From the NCBI RefSeq assembly GCF_020103725.1, contig NZ_JAHXBG010000046.1, positions 1-49,885 on the forward strand: 49,885 nt of DNA. The letters are read 5' to 3'. Each line of letters starts with the position of its first letter. Position 1 is the stretch's first letter. The translations under genes and the position numbers were made by a program. This DNA is from Hyalangium gracile (GTDB taxonomy: Bacteria > Myxococcota > Myxococcia > Myxococcales > Myxococcaceae). Below are positions 26,461 through 35,363 of the stretch, piece after piece. The notes under the pieces were generated by a model, which made no database searches, had not been told where the DNA came from, and worked only from the letters and a program-made list of their open reading frames with translations.

Positions 26461-27666
26461 ATGAGCACTCCAACGCACCAACCCGAGAAGCCAGTACACC
26501 CACCCCAGCGCACAGAGGCAGCTCGCCTGCCCGCTTCAGCCGATGCGTTCTCGCAGGACCAGCATCTGCGCATCGACAGCACGCTCGCCGACATCCAGCG
26601 CATGCACAGGCAGCTCTCAGACTTTCTCCGGCGCCCGGCCCTGAAGCAGCTTGCGGCACTTGCTGGGGGGGATTACTTCCTCCATGCGGAGATCTCCACC
26701 ACCTCGGAGGACAGCGCCGACGGGTTCGTCTTCGACTACATCGGCAAGAGGCTGTCGTTCACCCGCCCCTTCCTGTGGGCGCTCAGCCAAGCGAAACAGC
26801 GCCTGGGGGCCACATGGGAGGAGTTCCTTCGGCTCTTCCTGCTGCACGAGGGCTACCACATCGGCCAGAGACTGACCGGCTACAGCTACCGGGGCATTGG
26901 CCGAGCGGGCTTCGTGCTCGAAGGCATCGACTACGACGCGGACACGTTCTCGATCCAAGGCTGCCTGCAATGGCGGCGCGACAAAGAGCAGGGCTACGTG
27001 AGGGACAAGGGCGAAGTGGGGGTGCTCGCCGAGATCGTCAGGACCGTGCTCGGGGGTATCTCCGCATTCGACGAGTTCGAGGGCCGCTTCCCGCTCAGGG
27101 AACTCCCCGAGCGTCGCCTGCGCCGCTACCTCATCTGGCACATGCAGCACGCGCGTGCGGCTTCCGCGCCGAAGGGGCTGCCCCTCAGAGAGTTCGGCTT
27201 GGGCAGGCGAGTCATCGTGGAAGCACCGGGGATCCCGCTGCGGGTGGAGGAGCGCAGCGGCACGCTGCGGAGCGTCGCCTTGCTCTCGGAGCTGTCCCGC
27301 GCCTCCGAGTTGGAGATCGCGATCTACACGAACAGCCGCTTGTTCAGGTCGACCCCTGGGCAGGCCCTGGAGGTGCTGGAGGCCCTGCGCGAGAACGACC
27401 TGGACAGGGTGAAGAAGGGGTTCTTCGCCCTGTTCTTCTCCATGGGTGCGCTGGCTCCCTGGCTGGAGCAATCGACGAAGCGCCCTGGCAACGCGAGCGC
27501 CGCGGCGGTCCAGAGTCCAGCTCCCAAGGCTCCGACTGCAGGAGTTCCTGCGGGCGTGATCTCCAACACCATCACGGGAGACAACGCGAACGTGTCTAGC
27601 ATCGGCCACCAGACCGTCCACATGGTCGTAAGAAGACCAAATCTCACGGGAACGGAGGCCGAGTAG
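26461..27666 (+). CDS. zincin-like (HExxH) domain protein, free-standing copy
   Basis: 401 residues from ATG 26461 (GAGG six bases upstream). Residues 60-330 hold LFLLHEGYHIGQ (His129, Glu130, His133) followed by YRGIGRAGFVLEGIDYDADTF, where Glu154, Asp157 or Asp161 could be the third zinc ligand, as in HExxH metallopeptidases. RRLRRYLIWHMQH and LEIAIYTNSRLFR follow. The same landmarks in the same order occur in the SAVED fusion protein 13 kb downstream, so this is a homologous domain. The C-terminal tail has VISNTITGDNANVSSIGHQ, closely matched in the next protein. The family is not one I can name; peptidase activity is inferred from the motif. First gene of the long run. Confidence 0.7.
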   Translation: MSTPTHQPEKPVHPPQRTEAARLPASADAFSQDQHLRIDSTLADIQRMHRQLSDFLRRPALKQLAALAGGDYFLHAEISTTSEDSADGFVFDYIGKRLSFTRPFLWALSQAKQRLGATWEEFLRLFLLHEGYHIGQRLTGYSYRGIGRAGFVLEGIDYDADTFSIQGCLQWRRDKEQGYVRDKGEVGVLAEIVRTVLGGISAFDEFEGRFPLRELPERRLRRYLIWHMQHARAASAPKGLPLREFGLGRRVIVEAPGIPLRVEERSGTLRSVALLSELSRASELEIAIYTNSRLFRSTPGQALEVLEALRENDLDRVKKGFFALFFSMGALAPWLEQSTKRPGNASAAAVQSPAPKAPTAGVPAGVISNTITGDNANVSSIGHQTVHMVVRRPNLTGTEAE

Positions 27667-27670
27667 GGCC

Positions 27671-30364
27671 ATGGCCGAGCATAACGATCCTGCTTCTCCA
27701 GGGGCTGCCCCCAAGGCCCAAGGCACGGGTGGCGGTGCAGCTCTGACAGAGCCTGCCACGGACGGGGCGACGACAGGTCCCGTCATCTCGAATAAAGCCG
27801 GTGGAAGCAATGCCACTTTCAATTCGATCGGCAACCAGAACAATTACCACAACAACTTCATCAACGTGCCGAAGGAGCAGTTCGACAGGCTCATGTCCTT
27901 GGCGCAGAGGGACACCGAGGCTGCCAGGCACTTCCCTCCCCCGCGTGTGGTTCGCCAGCCGCCACCGGTGGACTGGCCTGTTTCTGAAGGCCTGCGCGTA
28001 CTGCCTAATCCGCTCAGCGACCTCTTGAAGGGAGGTATCGAGAAACCGCTCAACGACGCCATCACTCGCGCCGCGGATCAGCTGTTCGAGAACCATATCC
28101 TTGTGATCGAGTGTATCGACAGCGAGCTGCAATGGGCGGCGGCGGCGGAAGTCATCCAACGCGCGAAGCTCCAGACAACCCCTGTGCGGGGGCTGGTCTC
28201 CGGCAGCTCCCCCGACCCCACCGAGGCCGCCACGAGCGGAGTACCTGAGGAGGACACCGCTGACTGGACACCCGCCAACATCATCCATCCCCAGATCAAA
28301 GATGGGCCATGTGTGATGCTGCTGGTGTTGCAAGGAGATCGAGGACAGAAGCTCATCGATCGACTCTTTCAGACGGACATCAAGACGCAGGAACTCAGCA
28401 ACAAGCTGAGGGAGAAAGAGAGGCATTTGATCCTCCTCCCGCGGGGTTCCGCGCTTGAGCACCTCCGGCGTGATCACTCCGAGCGAGGGTTCCTCGGCGA
28501 AGTCCTCCAGATCAGGTTCCTGGAGCTGTGGCTGCGCAGGCACTTTCCCGAGGAAGCCGCCGTGTACGCGGCAAAGCTCCAGAAATTCCTCGAGCGCGAA
28601 GGTTGGGATGGCAACGAGAAGGAGATCTACAAACGGCTTGCCGCCCCCGGGACCGGGGAAGTCGGTCGGCAACGCCTGCGGGATCTGCTCCAGAGCGGTG
28701 ACCTCGATCCAGAGGCGTTGATCACGCGGGTGAGAGCTGCGCTCGATGCCACGAACGGCGCGGATGAAGCACTGCTCACGGCGGTCTTCGTTGCCACCTT
28801 TCTGCCCCAGCTCAGCCAGCACGACTTTGTCCGCGCCGTGGAGAAGCTCCTCGAGGGCCGGGAGCGCACCGAATGGAGCCTCCCTCCCGGTACTCCTGCT
28901 GACAGCAACACCCGACCGGTGCAGACCCGGATCCCACTCGCGAAGGAATGGCGGGAGAGGCTGCGTCCGATCATGAAGAACTCCCACCTGGAGCTGCAGC
29001 TGCTTCCTGATGGAAGCAGGGGCATCGACTTCCAGGGACTCGGCATGGCCTCCAAGCTGAAGTTGCTCTTCGAGGAAGCGCCGATGTTCCTCGACCAGCA
29101 GCTCGAGCGGATCCGGACGGCCGGTCTCCTGTTCGATCGAAGCGAGGCGCTCAGCCATGCGGTGATCGAGCTTGTCACGATGGCCGCCACTCAGGATCCG
29201 ATCCGATACAACGCGGAGTGGCTGCTGGGGATGCTGTTCCGGATCGACCCGGAGACGCAGGACATCCCGCTCACGGAGGATACCGCCGGAATGCACCTGG
29301 AGATGCTCGGCACCCGTCATCTGGCCGGGGCGAGCAGCCTGCTCCGCCGCCTGATCAACGTCGGGCCCGCCAGCGCCTCCGGATTGAACGAGCAGCTGAG
29401 CCAACGCGACCCCTCCCTGGTGAACGCGATCTTCGAGAAGCTGTGCCGGGTGGGCTCCACGCGCGCGGCGACCTTGCTCCTGGAGTTGGCCTGGCAGCTG
29501 CGGGACGCACCGGGCTTCGATCTGTGGCACTGGATTCGCCAGGTGATCGAACGGGGGAACGACGAGCCGCGTGACAGAGCGGTGCAGGTTCTTCAGCGCA
29601 GCCTGCAGAGCGAGGCGAGCGACGCATCGGCCGACTTCGAGCGGCTCAAGTCCTGGCTGCCCAAGGAGAAGCAGGGCGGTGGCTGGGGCTCTGTGATCGC
29701 GCAGCGGATCGTCACTGGGTGGTGCATCGCCTCCATCCACTTCGCCTCGGGCGTCCGCTCCCAGAGTGTCTCCGCCGTCGAGAGCTTCCTGAAGCGATTC
29801 ACGGCACGAGGTGGGACTGCCGCAATCCGCTCTCTGGTCGAGGTCCTGCTTCGCCGGGAGATCGTCAAGACCCTGTTCACCGAGCACCACGCCCACCGGG
29901 GAGAGCTGTTGGCGGTGTTCCTGCTGCCGCCAGAGAAGGACTCCTTCGAGGTCCCAGCTCTGGGAGCCTGGCTCGAGGTCGTCGTCGGAGCGTGGAACAA
30001 GACAGTGAACGAGCTGGGCTCGGACATCGACAACACCTCGTTCCCTCACTTCCTGCTCCCAGCGCTCACGCTGGCGGCGTGGTGCGAGCTGTTCGCGGAT
30101 CAGGCGGACGCAGTACCCGCCATGGCGGCCGCCCTCCGCTCTACCCTCGACGAGGAGCAGCAGAGCTCTGTGCAGCTCTGGTTGGGCATCCTGGGCAAGG
30201 TGATGCTGGCCTCCGAGGCCCAGGTGCTGGAGCAGCAGCGGCTCGGCGACGCGGAGAAGGTTCAGATCCTGGACGCGATGGCCACGCGGCGCGAGCGGAT
30301 CGAGCAGCTGCAGGCCGGGATGAACCCGTCAGCATTAGAGGAGTCCAGCCATGATCAAGCTTGA
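27671..30364 (+). CDS. large protein with VISN/SIGNQ segment and degenerate NTPase-like region
   Basis: 897 residues, starting 4 bp after the preceding gene. An Ala/Pro/Thr-rich start leads to VISNKAGGSNATFNSIGNQ (38-56), matching the tail of the zincin-like protein. Residues 100-400 look like an ATPase fold without Walker A: PLSDLLKGGIEKPLNDAI, HILVIECIDSELQWAAAAEV, VMLLVLQGDRGQKLI and HLILLPRGSALEHLR occupy the places of P-loop, Walker B and sensor. The rest (400-897) is alpha-helical, possibly HEAT-like (LLLELAWQLRDAPGF). No membrane segment. Probably a scaffold or inactive STAND partner. Its end overlaps the next start by 14 nt. Not a recognised family. Confidence 0.65.
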   Translation: MAEHNDPASPGAAPKAQGTGGGAALTEPATDGATTGPVISNKAGGSNATFNSIGNQNNYHNNFINVPKEQFDRLMSLAQRDTEAARHFPPPRVVRQPPPVDWPVSEGLRVLPNPLSDLLKGGIEKPLNDAITRAADQLFENHILVIECIDSELQWAAAAEVIQRAKLQTTPVRGLVSGSSPDPTEAATSGVPEEDTADWTPANIIHPQIKDGPCVMLLVLQGDRGQKLIDRLFQTDIKTQELSNKLREKERHLILLPRGSALEHLRRDHSERGFLGEVLQIRFLELWLRRHFPEEAAVYAAKLQKFLEREGWDGNEKEIYKRLAAPGTGEVGRQRLRDLLQSGDLDPEALITRVRAALDATNGADEALLTAVFVATFLPQLSQHDFVRAVEKLLEGRERTEWSLPPGTPADSNTRPVQTRIPLAKEWRERLRPIMKNSHLELQLLPDGSRGIDFQGLGMASKLKLLFEEAPMFLDQQLERIRTAGLLFDRSEALSHAVIELVTMAATQDPIRYNAEWLLGMLFRIDPETQDIPLTEDTAGMHLEMLGTRHLAGASSLLRRLINVGPASASGLNEQLSQRDPSLVNAIFEKLCRVGSTRAATLLLELAWQLRDAPGFDLWHWIRQVIERGNDEPRDRAVQVLQRSLQSEASDASADFERLKSWLPKEKQGGGWGSVIAQRIVTGWCIASIHFASGVRSQSVSAVESFLKRFTARGGTAAIRSLVEVLLRREIVKTLFTEHHAHRGELLAVFLLPPEKDSFEVPALGAWLEVVVGAWNKTVNELGSDIDNTSFPHFLLPALTLAAWCELFADQADAVPAMAAALRSTLDEEQQSSVQLWLGILGKVMLASEAQVLEQQRLGDAEKVQILDAMATRRERIEQLQAGMNPSALEESSHDQA

Positions 30365-32606
30365 CGAGCTGGTGCGACGTCTCGAACGGAAGGCCTATCA
30401 ACCCGGCAACGCCTCGCACTTCATCTATGATCCAGCGATCGACTCGTTCCTGGAGAAGCTCCCCCTGTTCCTGACAGGAGGGCTGCAGTTCTACCATGTC
30501 ACCTGCTCGCCCATGGCAAGCCCGGATGCGAAGGGCACCATTGGTCCCATCGGCGTCAAGGATCCCGCCAATGGCACGATGCTGCGCATCGAGCTCGACT
30601 ACGAGGCATGGATCGCGCCGGAGCATGCCCTGGAGGTGGTCCGCGCCGTGGCTGGCGAGAACCCAGGGAAGCGACTCGAGGAGCTGGTGGTCGAAGCTGT
30701 GCAGCAATTCGCGCGTACAACCGCTGCCACGTTCTTCAGCCGGCTGCCTGGGCGTGCGGTGGACGTTGCGCGCGAGCTGGAGCTGCGGATCTCGGAGGAG
30801 TACGGCCTGAGCCTCGAGCTGAAGCTACGGCTGCTCGGTGACCCCACTTTCTCGGAGCACCCGCTGCCGCGACTCGACATTGACGTACCGGTGCACCTGG
30901 AAGACTACGCGACGGAGCTGAACATGCAGCTCGGCGTGGTCCTCTCGGTGAGTGCTCACGATCAATTCCGCGCCACAGACGCGATGAAGCGCCAGCCGCA
31001 CCTGAAGGAGACCCTGCGAGCGGTCACCCGCGAGTTCTTCGTCGATGTGAAGCTGCAGCGCTTCCGTGCTGAACTCACGGGCTCGCTGCAACAGGAGCTG
31101 TGCGAGCGCCTGAAGCAGTCGCTGTCCCAGTGGTACCTGAACTTGAAGACCCTCTCGATCACCCTGCGAACCCCACTGCCGGACGTGGCTCGGTTCGCGC
31201 ATGAGGAGTCAGCGTTCACAATCGAGCTCCGCGGCTACCCGCGTCCCGTCAGCCTGCGCACCCGCGTCCAGCTCGCCCTGACTGACGAGGGCAGGTACCA
31301 CCGTGCAGGCGCGCCGACGCTCAAGCAATGGGTCGAGGACAGCGCCCGGCGCATTGTGCAACAGAGCCTCTTCCACGTGCGCTACTCTCAGCTCCATGCC
31401 GACCTGACCGATTGGGAGCGACTCATCCTCAAGGAGCTTCAGGAGGCCGCCGACGCCATCGGCTATGCCGTCAAAGCGCAGATCACCACTCCGGAACTCC
31501 CTGAGCACAGGTTCAAACAACCCTTTCCGCTCGTCGTCTCGGGGCAGTTCGCCACCTCGGTGGATCACGTGAAGACGGGACTCGAGCTGGTTCTGCGCTT
31601 GCAGCTGGACCAGCTGGAGTCCGTGAAGACTGAACTCAATCGGGGCGCGGACCTCGAGAAGCTCTTCCACGATGTCGTACTCGACGAGACCACCGCCTAC
31701 CTGCACACGGTGTCACCGGGTTTTCTCTTCACCCGCTTCAGCCCACCGGTGGACCACACGGGCAAGCAGGTGCTCGTGCCCCAGGAGGACAAGGACAAGC
31801 GGCGGCCGGTGACGGACGAACTGTACGACCTTATCAAGAACGTGCTCGAGAGCCGCTATGGACTGAAACTGCTCACGCTCACGGTCAAGCAGGGCAAGTC
31901 AACCATCCGGGATTCCTACCTGGCGCTGACCCAGGCCATCGCGATCCCGTTCCAGGTCAATGTGCCCCTGCTGGGTCACCCCGGGTGGACCATGCATCAC
32001 GGTACGTTGCAGGTGCACGGTGTCGCCGACGAGGGCTGGCCTCGCTTTCAGTCATTCCAGCCTACCCTGGAGACGGTGACCACCTTCGTCACGTCGGCAG
32101 CGAGGGATTTGTTCTCGGAGTTCCTCACGGGCAACGGAGCCATCGGCCTCACCGAGGAGCAGGCGCGCGAGCTCATCTTTGTCAGTCTGCGGAAACGGAT
32201 GAGGGACAGGATCGGGCTCGATACCGCAATCGTGGCCTGGTACCGCGACCCCACCACCCGCGAGCAGGCCCTGTTCGATGCCCAGCAAGAGGCCTTGCAG
32301 CAGCAGCTCGACGACAATCGCCGGCTCCTCGGGGAACAAAGCGAATGGCAACGGGCGCGGATCGCCGAGTTGAGGCAGCAGGAGAGCACGCTGATTCTGC
32401 GGGGGAAGCATGCGGACGCCGAGAAGATACGGCGGAAGGTGGATGAACTGTGCTCCAGCTTCGGCACCTCGTTCGGGATGTCCACCACCGACCTGAGCCT
32501 CCCGCAGCAGAAGCCGAACAAGAAGCTCACGGCGGACACCCCACCCTCGACCGACACGCCACCTCTTCCCGCGGCGACGGACCCTGACCGGAACTCCAAG
32601 TCATGA
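30351..32606 (+). CDS. tandem SPFH-like (band 7-like) repeat protein
   Basis: 751 residues with no signal peptide or clear membrane helix. I read about five repeats of a strand-rich segment followed by an amphipathic helix pair and a closing strand: about 76-163 (LEELVVEAVQQFARTTAATF to EYGLSLELKLRL), 176-273, 287-379, 392-517 and 533-632. The helix-strand pattern is that of SPFH/prohibitin domains, where a helix pair ends in YGLxLxxLxI. Residues 633-700 are a charged coiled coil (REQALFDAQQEALQQQLDDN), then a Pro/Thr tail. SPFH proteins form membrane-associated oligomeric rings; five in one chain would be unusual. The assignment is by pattern only. Confidence 0.55.
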   Translation: MIKLDELVRRLERKAYQPGNASHFIYDPAIDSFLEKLPLFLTGGLQFYHVTCSPMASPDAKGTIGPIGVKDPANGTMLRIELDYEAWIAPEHALEVVRAVAGENPGKRLEELVVEAVQQFARTTAATFFSRLPGRAVDVARELELRISEEYGLSLELKLRLLGDPTFSEHPLPRLDIDVPVHLEDYATELNMQLGVVLSVSAHDQFRATDAMKRQPHLKETLRAVTREFFVDVKLQRFRAELTGSLQQELCERLKQSLSQWYLNLKTLSITLRTPLPDVARFAHEESAFTIELRGYPRPVSLRTRVQLALTDEGRYHRAGAPTLKQWVEDSARRIVQQSLFHVRYSQLHADLTDWERLILKELQEAADAIGYAVKAQITTPELPEHRFKQPFPLVVSGQFATSVDHVKTGLELVLRLQLDQLESVKTELNRGADLEKLFHDVVLDETTAYLHTVSPGFLFTRFSPPVDHTGKQVLVPQEDKDKRRPVTDELYDLIKNVLESRYGLKLLTLTVKQGKSTIRDSYLALTQAIAIPFQVNVPLLGHPGWTMHHGTLQVHGVADEGWPRFQSFQPTLETVTTFVTSAARDLFSEFLTGNGAIGLTEEQARELIFVSLRKRMRDRIGLDTAIVAWYRDPTTREQALFDAQQEALQQQLDDNRRLLGEQSEWQRARIAELRQQESTLILRGKHADAEKIRRKVDELCSSFGTSFGMSTTDLSLPQQKPNKKLTADTPPSTDTPPLPAATDPDRNSKS

Positions 32607-33853
32607 CCGGGCCAGGAACCGCCAGTGATCGGGAAGCCGCGCAGGGTGCCACCCCTCCTGATCTGGACGCGGCGTTTCGGGACGCGACTTCCGACAGAAC
32701 GCGGTCCCATCCAGAGGGTGGCTCTCCACCTCCGAAACCACCCGCCCCGGAGCCGAGCCCGCCCATCAGCGAGCCACCGCCCACGACGCAAACCCCTGCC
32801 GGCCAGTCGCGGCAGTCCACCACGAGCCATGCGGCACGGCGCGGCCGCAGAGAGTCATGCATCGTGATCGGGCCGCCACGCGCTGGCAAGACCTGCGTGC
32901 TGGCCGCGCTCGAGCCCGCCTGCTACGCCGGCCCTCTCGACGACGACGGCCAGCTGAATCTTCGCCATGGCTTCACCGTCGACGGGCAGAGCCTGCTGTC
33001 GGGCTACACGGTCGACTGGGTCACTCGAGACGAGGATCCCCATTCTACCCTAGGCTGCACCGACTACATGCTCGAGGTCACGGTACAAGCCCGGCGCCCC
33101 GGGTTCCGCTCCTCGCAGCGCGTCACCACAATCCAATGCACTGACACTCCGGGTGACCTGCTCTTCCCCAAGCAGGGCACTCAGGTCAACGTGGACTTGC
33201 GAAACAGGCTCCTGGGGCAGGCGAAGGAAGCCTCCTCGATCATCCTCGTGCTTGATTCGACCGCGTCCTCCGCCGAGCTGGTCGAGCGGCAGCTGCGGTC
33301 AATCCTAGACAGCATCACGAGCCTCTCCGGCCCGGAGAACCCGGGGTTCTGGAGACGCCTTCTCCGTTGGATCCCGCAGCGGCCACAGGTGGGGCGGCAT
33401 GTCCCCCTCGCCAGCGTGAGGTTCCTGATCCTGCTGACCCAGATCGACAAGCTCGCACACTCCGTCTCTCGGCAGCTTAGGGAGCAGGATCTCGACGTGT
33501 CTCCGCTTGCGGTGGCCAAGGCCATCGACCCGGTCGCCCTGGCTTTGGAGCTCATCGGCGAGCGCAATCTCCGCCGCATCTGGTCCGTCATGGGACGCCG
33601 GGCGCGGCTCGCGGTGGGCGTCTCGAGCGCCCGCGGATTCCTGCGAGGCTCGTCTGGCCAGACCTTCACCGAGTGGAGCGCCGGGCGCGACGCTCAGGAG
33701 CGGCTCGGCGCCTGGAGCAGCTTTGGGGTGTACGAGGCGCTCCGCTTCATCACGACGGGGCGCTGTGGCGGTCCGGTCAAACGGGTGCATGACCTGAGCG
33801 AGCTCGTCCGGGAACGGGCGCTGCCACTCGACTCTTTTCCGTTCATGAGGTGA
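32603..33853 (+). CDS. P-loop GTPase-like protein
   Basis: 416 residues, start ATG 32603 overlapping the previous TGA (ATGA). A Pro-rich disordered N-terminus (1-80) precedes Walker A GPPRAGKT (90-97), a switch/G3 motif DTPGD (181-185) and a G4-like TQID (279-282) in FLILLTQIDKLAHS. The hydrophobic strands SCIVIG, VTTIQC and SSIILVLDST complete a small-GTPase-like core. The family seems to belong to the TRAFAC class of conflict-system GTPases, with TQID in place of NKxD, so nucleotide preference is not certain. It sits between the SPFH-like and DUF4407-like genes and may regulate membrane assembly of the complex. Confidence 0.75.
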   Translation: MTGPGTASDREAAQGATPPDLDAAFRDATSDRTRSHPEGGSPPPKPPAPEPSPPISEPPPTTQTPAGQSRQSTTSHAARRGRRESCIVIGPPRAGKTCVLAALEPACYAGPLDDDGQLNLRHGFTVDGQSLLSGYTVDWVTRDEDPHSTLGCTDYMLEVTVQARRPGFRSSQRVTTIQCTDTPGDLLFPKQGTQVNVDLRNRLLGQAKEASSIILVLDSTASSAELVERQLRSILDSITSLSGPENPGFWRRLLRWIPQRPQVGRHVPLASVRFLILLTQIDKLAHSVSRQLREQDLDVSPLAVAKAIDPVALALELIGERNLRRIWSVMGRRARLAVGVSSARGFLRGSSGQTFTEWSAGRDAQERLGAWSSFGVYEALRFITTGRCGGPVKRVHDLSELVRERALPLDSFPFMR

Positions 33854-33858
33854 ACCCT

Positions 33859-35286
33859 ATGCCCAAGGCGATCAACTCGACCCCGATACAGACAACCCAG
33901 CCCAAGTCCCCCCCCCACCTCCGACTGTTCGTGCACCAGACCCGGTCGCGAAGAAGCCACCTGCTCGCCCGACTCGTTCGGCTGGACACCTGGGGGCACA
34001 CTCTGCTCGGCGAGCGGGTCGCCGCCGAGATGGCCGCTGCCTACCTGATCCTCGGGGTGGTCTTCGTCTTCGAGGCCGCGGCTTGGAGCCTGCTGTTCAA
34101 CTATGTGCTCCACAAGGGGATATTCGCCTTTGACGCTTGGACTCTCGCCGCGATCGGCCTCGGGCTTCTCTGGGGCTGCGGCATCTTCGCGATCGACAAG
34201 GGGCTCATCACGACGGACCTTCATCGGCCAGGAGCGGCGAAGTGGTGGGCTTTCGCCGCACGGGCGCTCCTGGTGGTGGTGTCCGCGCTCATCACGGCCC
34301 AGCCTATCGAACAGCTCGTGTTCGACGCGAGCATCCATGAACGGCTGAAGGAGGAGATCCTGCGCGAGGAGGCGGTCGCCCAGGTATCTTCCGTCAAGGC
34401 GACACTGCAGGCGGCTCAGTCCACAGAGCAAAAATCGGCGGAAGACAACATCCCCAGCATCATCAAAAACCGCTACGACGATGCGAAGGCTGCACGCGAT
34501 GCGGCGCTCCAGAGGCGAGAGCAGGCCGAGCGGGAGTTCATGAGCCAACAGCGGCACCTGGAGGAAGCCGAGAGATACAGGAAGTACCTGCAGGACAAGC
34601 TGGATCGCCTGCAGGCCGATCCCACGGCGCAGGACAAAGTGGAGGCCGCTCGCGAGCAGTACGAGCAGCATGTCCGAAAGGTGAGAGCCGCGAAAAAGAA
34701 CCTCGGTGCTGCAGATGACGACAGGACGCTGGCCCTGAAAGCTCTCGACGACGCCGAGCGCGAGTTCACGGAGTCCTCCGTCACCTACACTCGAGAGCTC
34801 AACACCGCAAATGGAGTGAAGGCTGCTGAAACGGCGCGAATCCGAGCCGAAGCCAAACCCATGGAGAAGTTCATCAGCGATCTGCGCCGGGCAAACTATG
34901 GGGATCCCGTCACGACGCCGAGCGGCGAGCCGCTTCAATGGCGCCGGGCCGACCTGATTGAGCGAATGCACATCCTCTACCAGCTGACCCAGGGCAAGCC
35001 CCCCCGCTGGCCGACGAACGTGGAGCCCTCTCGGAAGGAAGAAGCGATCGTGCTGTTGCGGCTACCGGCGTCGGCCACGAGCGAGGTGGACGCTAACGTC
35101 TCCATGTTCTGGCCATGGCTCTTGGTACTCCTCATTGCCGCGGCCATTCCATCCCTTGCTATCTTCTTCAAGTTCACCATGAGCGAAGAGATGAAGAACT
35201 ACTACTCAGTGAAGTGCCAAGCACTGGCCGGCAACCCGGATGCGGTGCTACATCAGAACGTTTGGCGGGAGAGCGCAAAGAACTGA
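33859..35286 (+). CDS. DUF4407-like membrane protein with coiled coil
   Basis: 475 residues from ATG 33859 (GAGG nine bases upstream); GTG 33850, overlapping the GTPase TGA, is an alternative. Four membrane segments: AAYLILGVVFVFEAAAWSLL, TLAAIGLGLLWGCGIFAID, ALLVVVSALITAQPIEQLVF and FWPWLLVLLIAAAIPSLAIF. Between the third and fourth is a roughly 230-residue charged coiled coil (REQAEREFMSQQRHLEEAER and following). The FAIDKGLI and ALITAQPIEQLVF signatures are what I associate with DUF4407. It probably anchors the complex in the inner membrane, with the coiled coil reaching out. Function of the family is unknown. Confidence 0.8.
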   Translation: MPKAINSTPIQTTQPKSPPHLRLFVHQTRSRRSHLLARLVRLDTWGHTLLGERVAAEMAAAYLILGVVFVFEAAAWSLLFNYVLHKGIFAFDAWTLAAIGLGLLWGCGIFAIDKGLITTDLHRPGAAKWWAFAARALLVVVSALITAQPIEQLVFDASIHERLKEEILREEAVAQVSSVKATLQAAQSTEQKSAEDNIPSIIKNRYDDAKAARDAALQRREQAEREFMSQQRHLEEAERYRKYLQDKLDRLQADPTAQDKVEAAREQYEQHVRKVRAAKKNLGAADDDRTLALKALDDAEREFTESSVTYTRELNTANGVKAAETARIRAEAKPMEKFISDLRRANYGDPVTTPSGEPLQWRRADLIERMHILYQLTQGKPPRWPTNVEPSRKEEAIVLLRLPASATSEVDANVSMFWPWLLVLLIAAAIPSLAIFFKFTMSEEMKNYYSVKCQALAGNPDAVLHQNVWRESAKN

Positions 35287-35363
35287 CCCCGTCCCCTTCA
35301 ACAATACCTCATAGAAGAGGGAATAGGTCAGCTCTTGCACGCAGCGCCAGCCCTGGGGGGATC

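Noticed and set aside
27644-30049. 801-codon open frame on the minus strand
   Set aside because: Mirror of the 897-residue plus-strand gene, whose overlaps with neighbours and spacing are far better.
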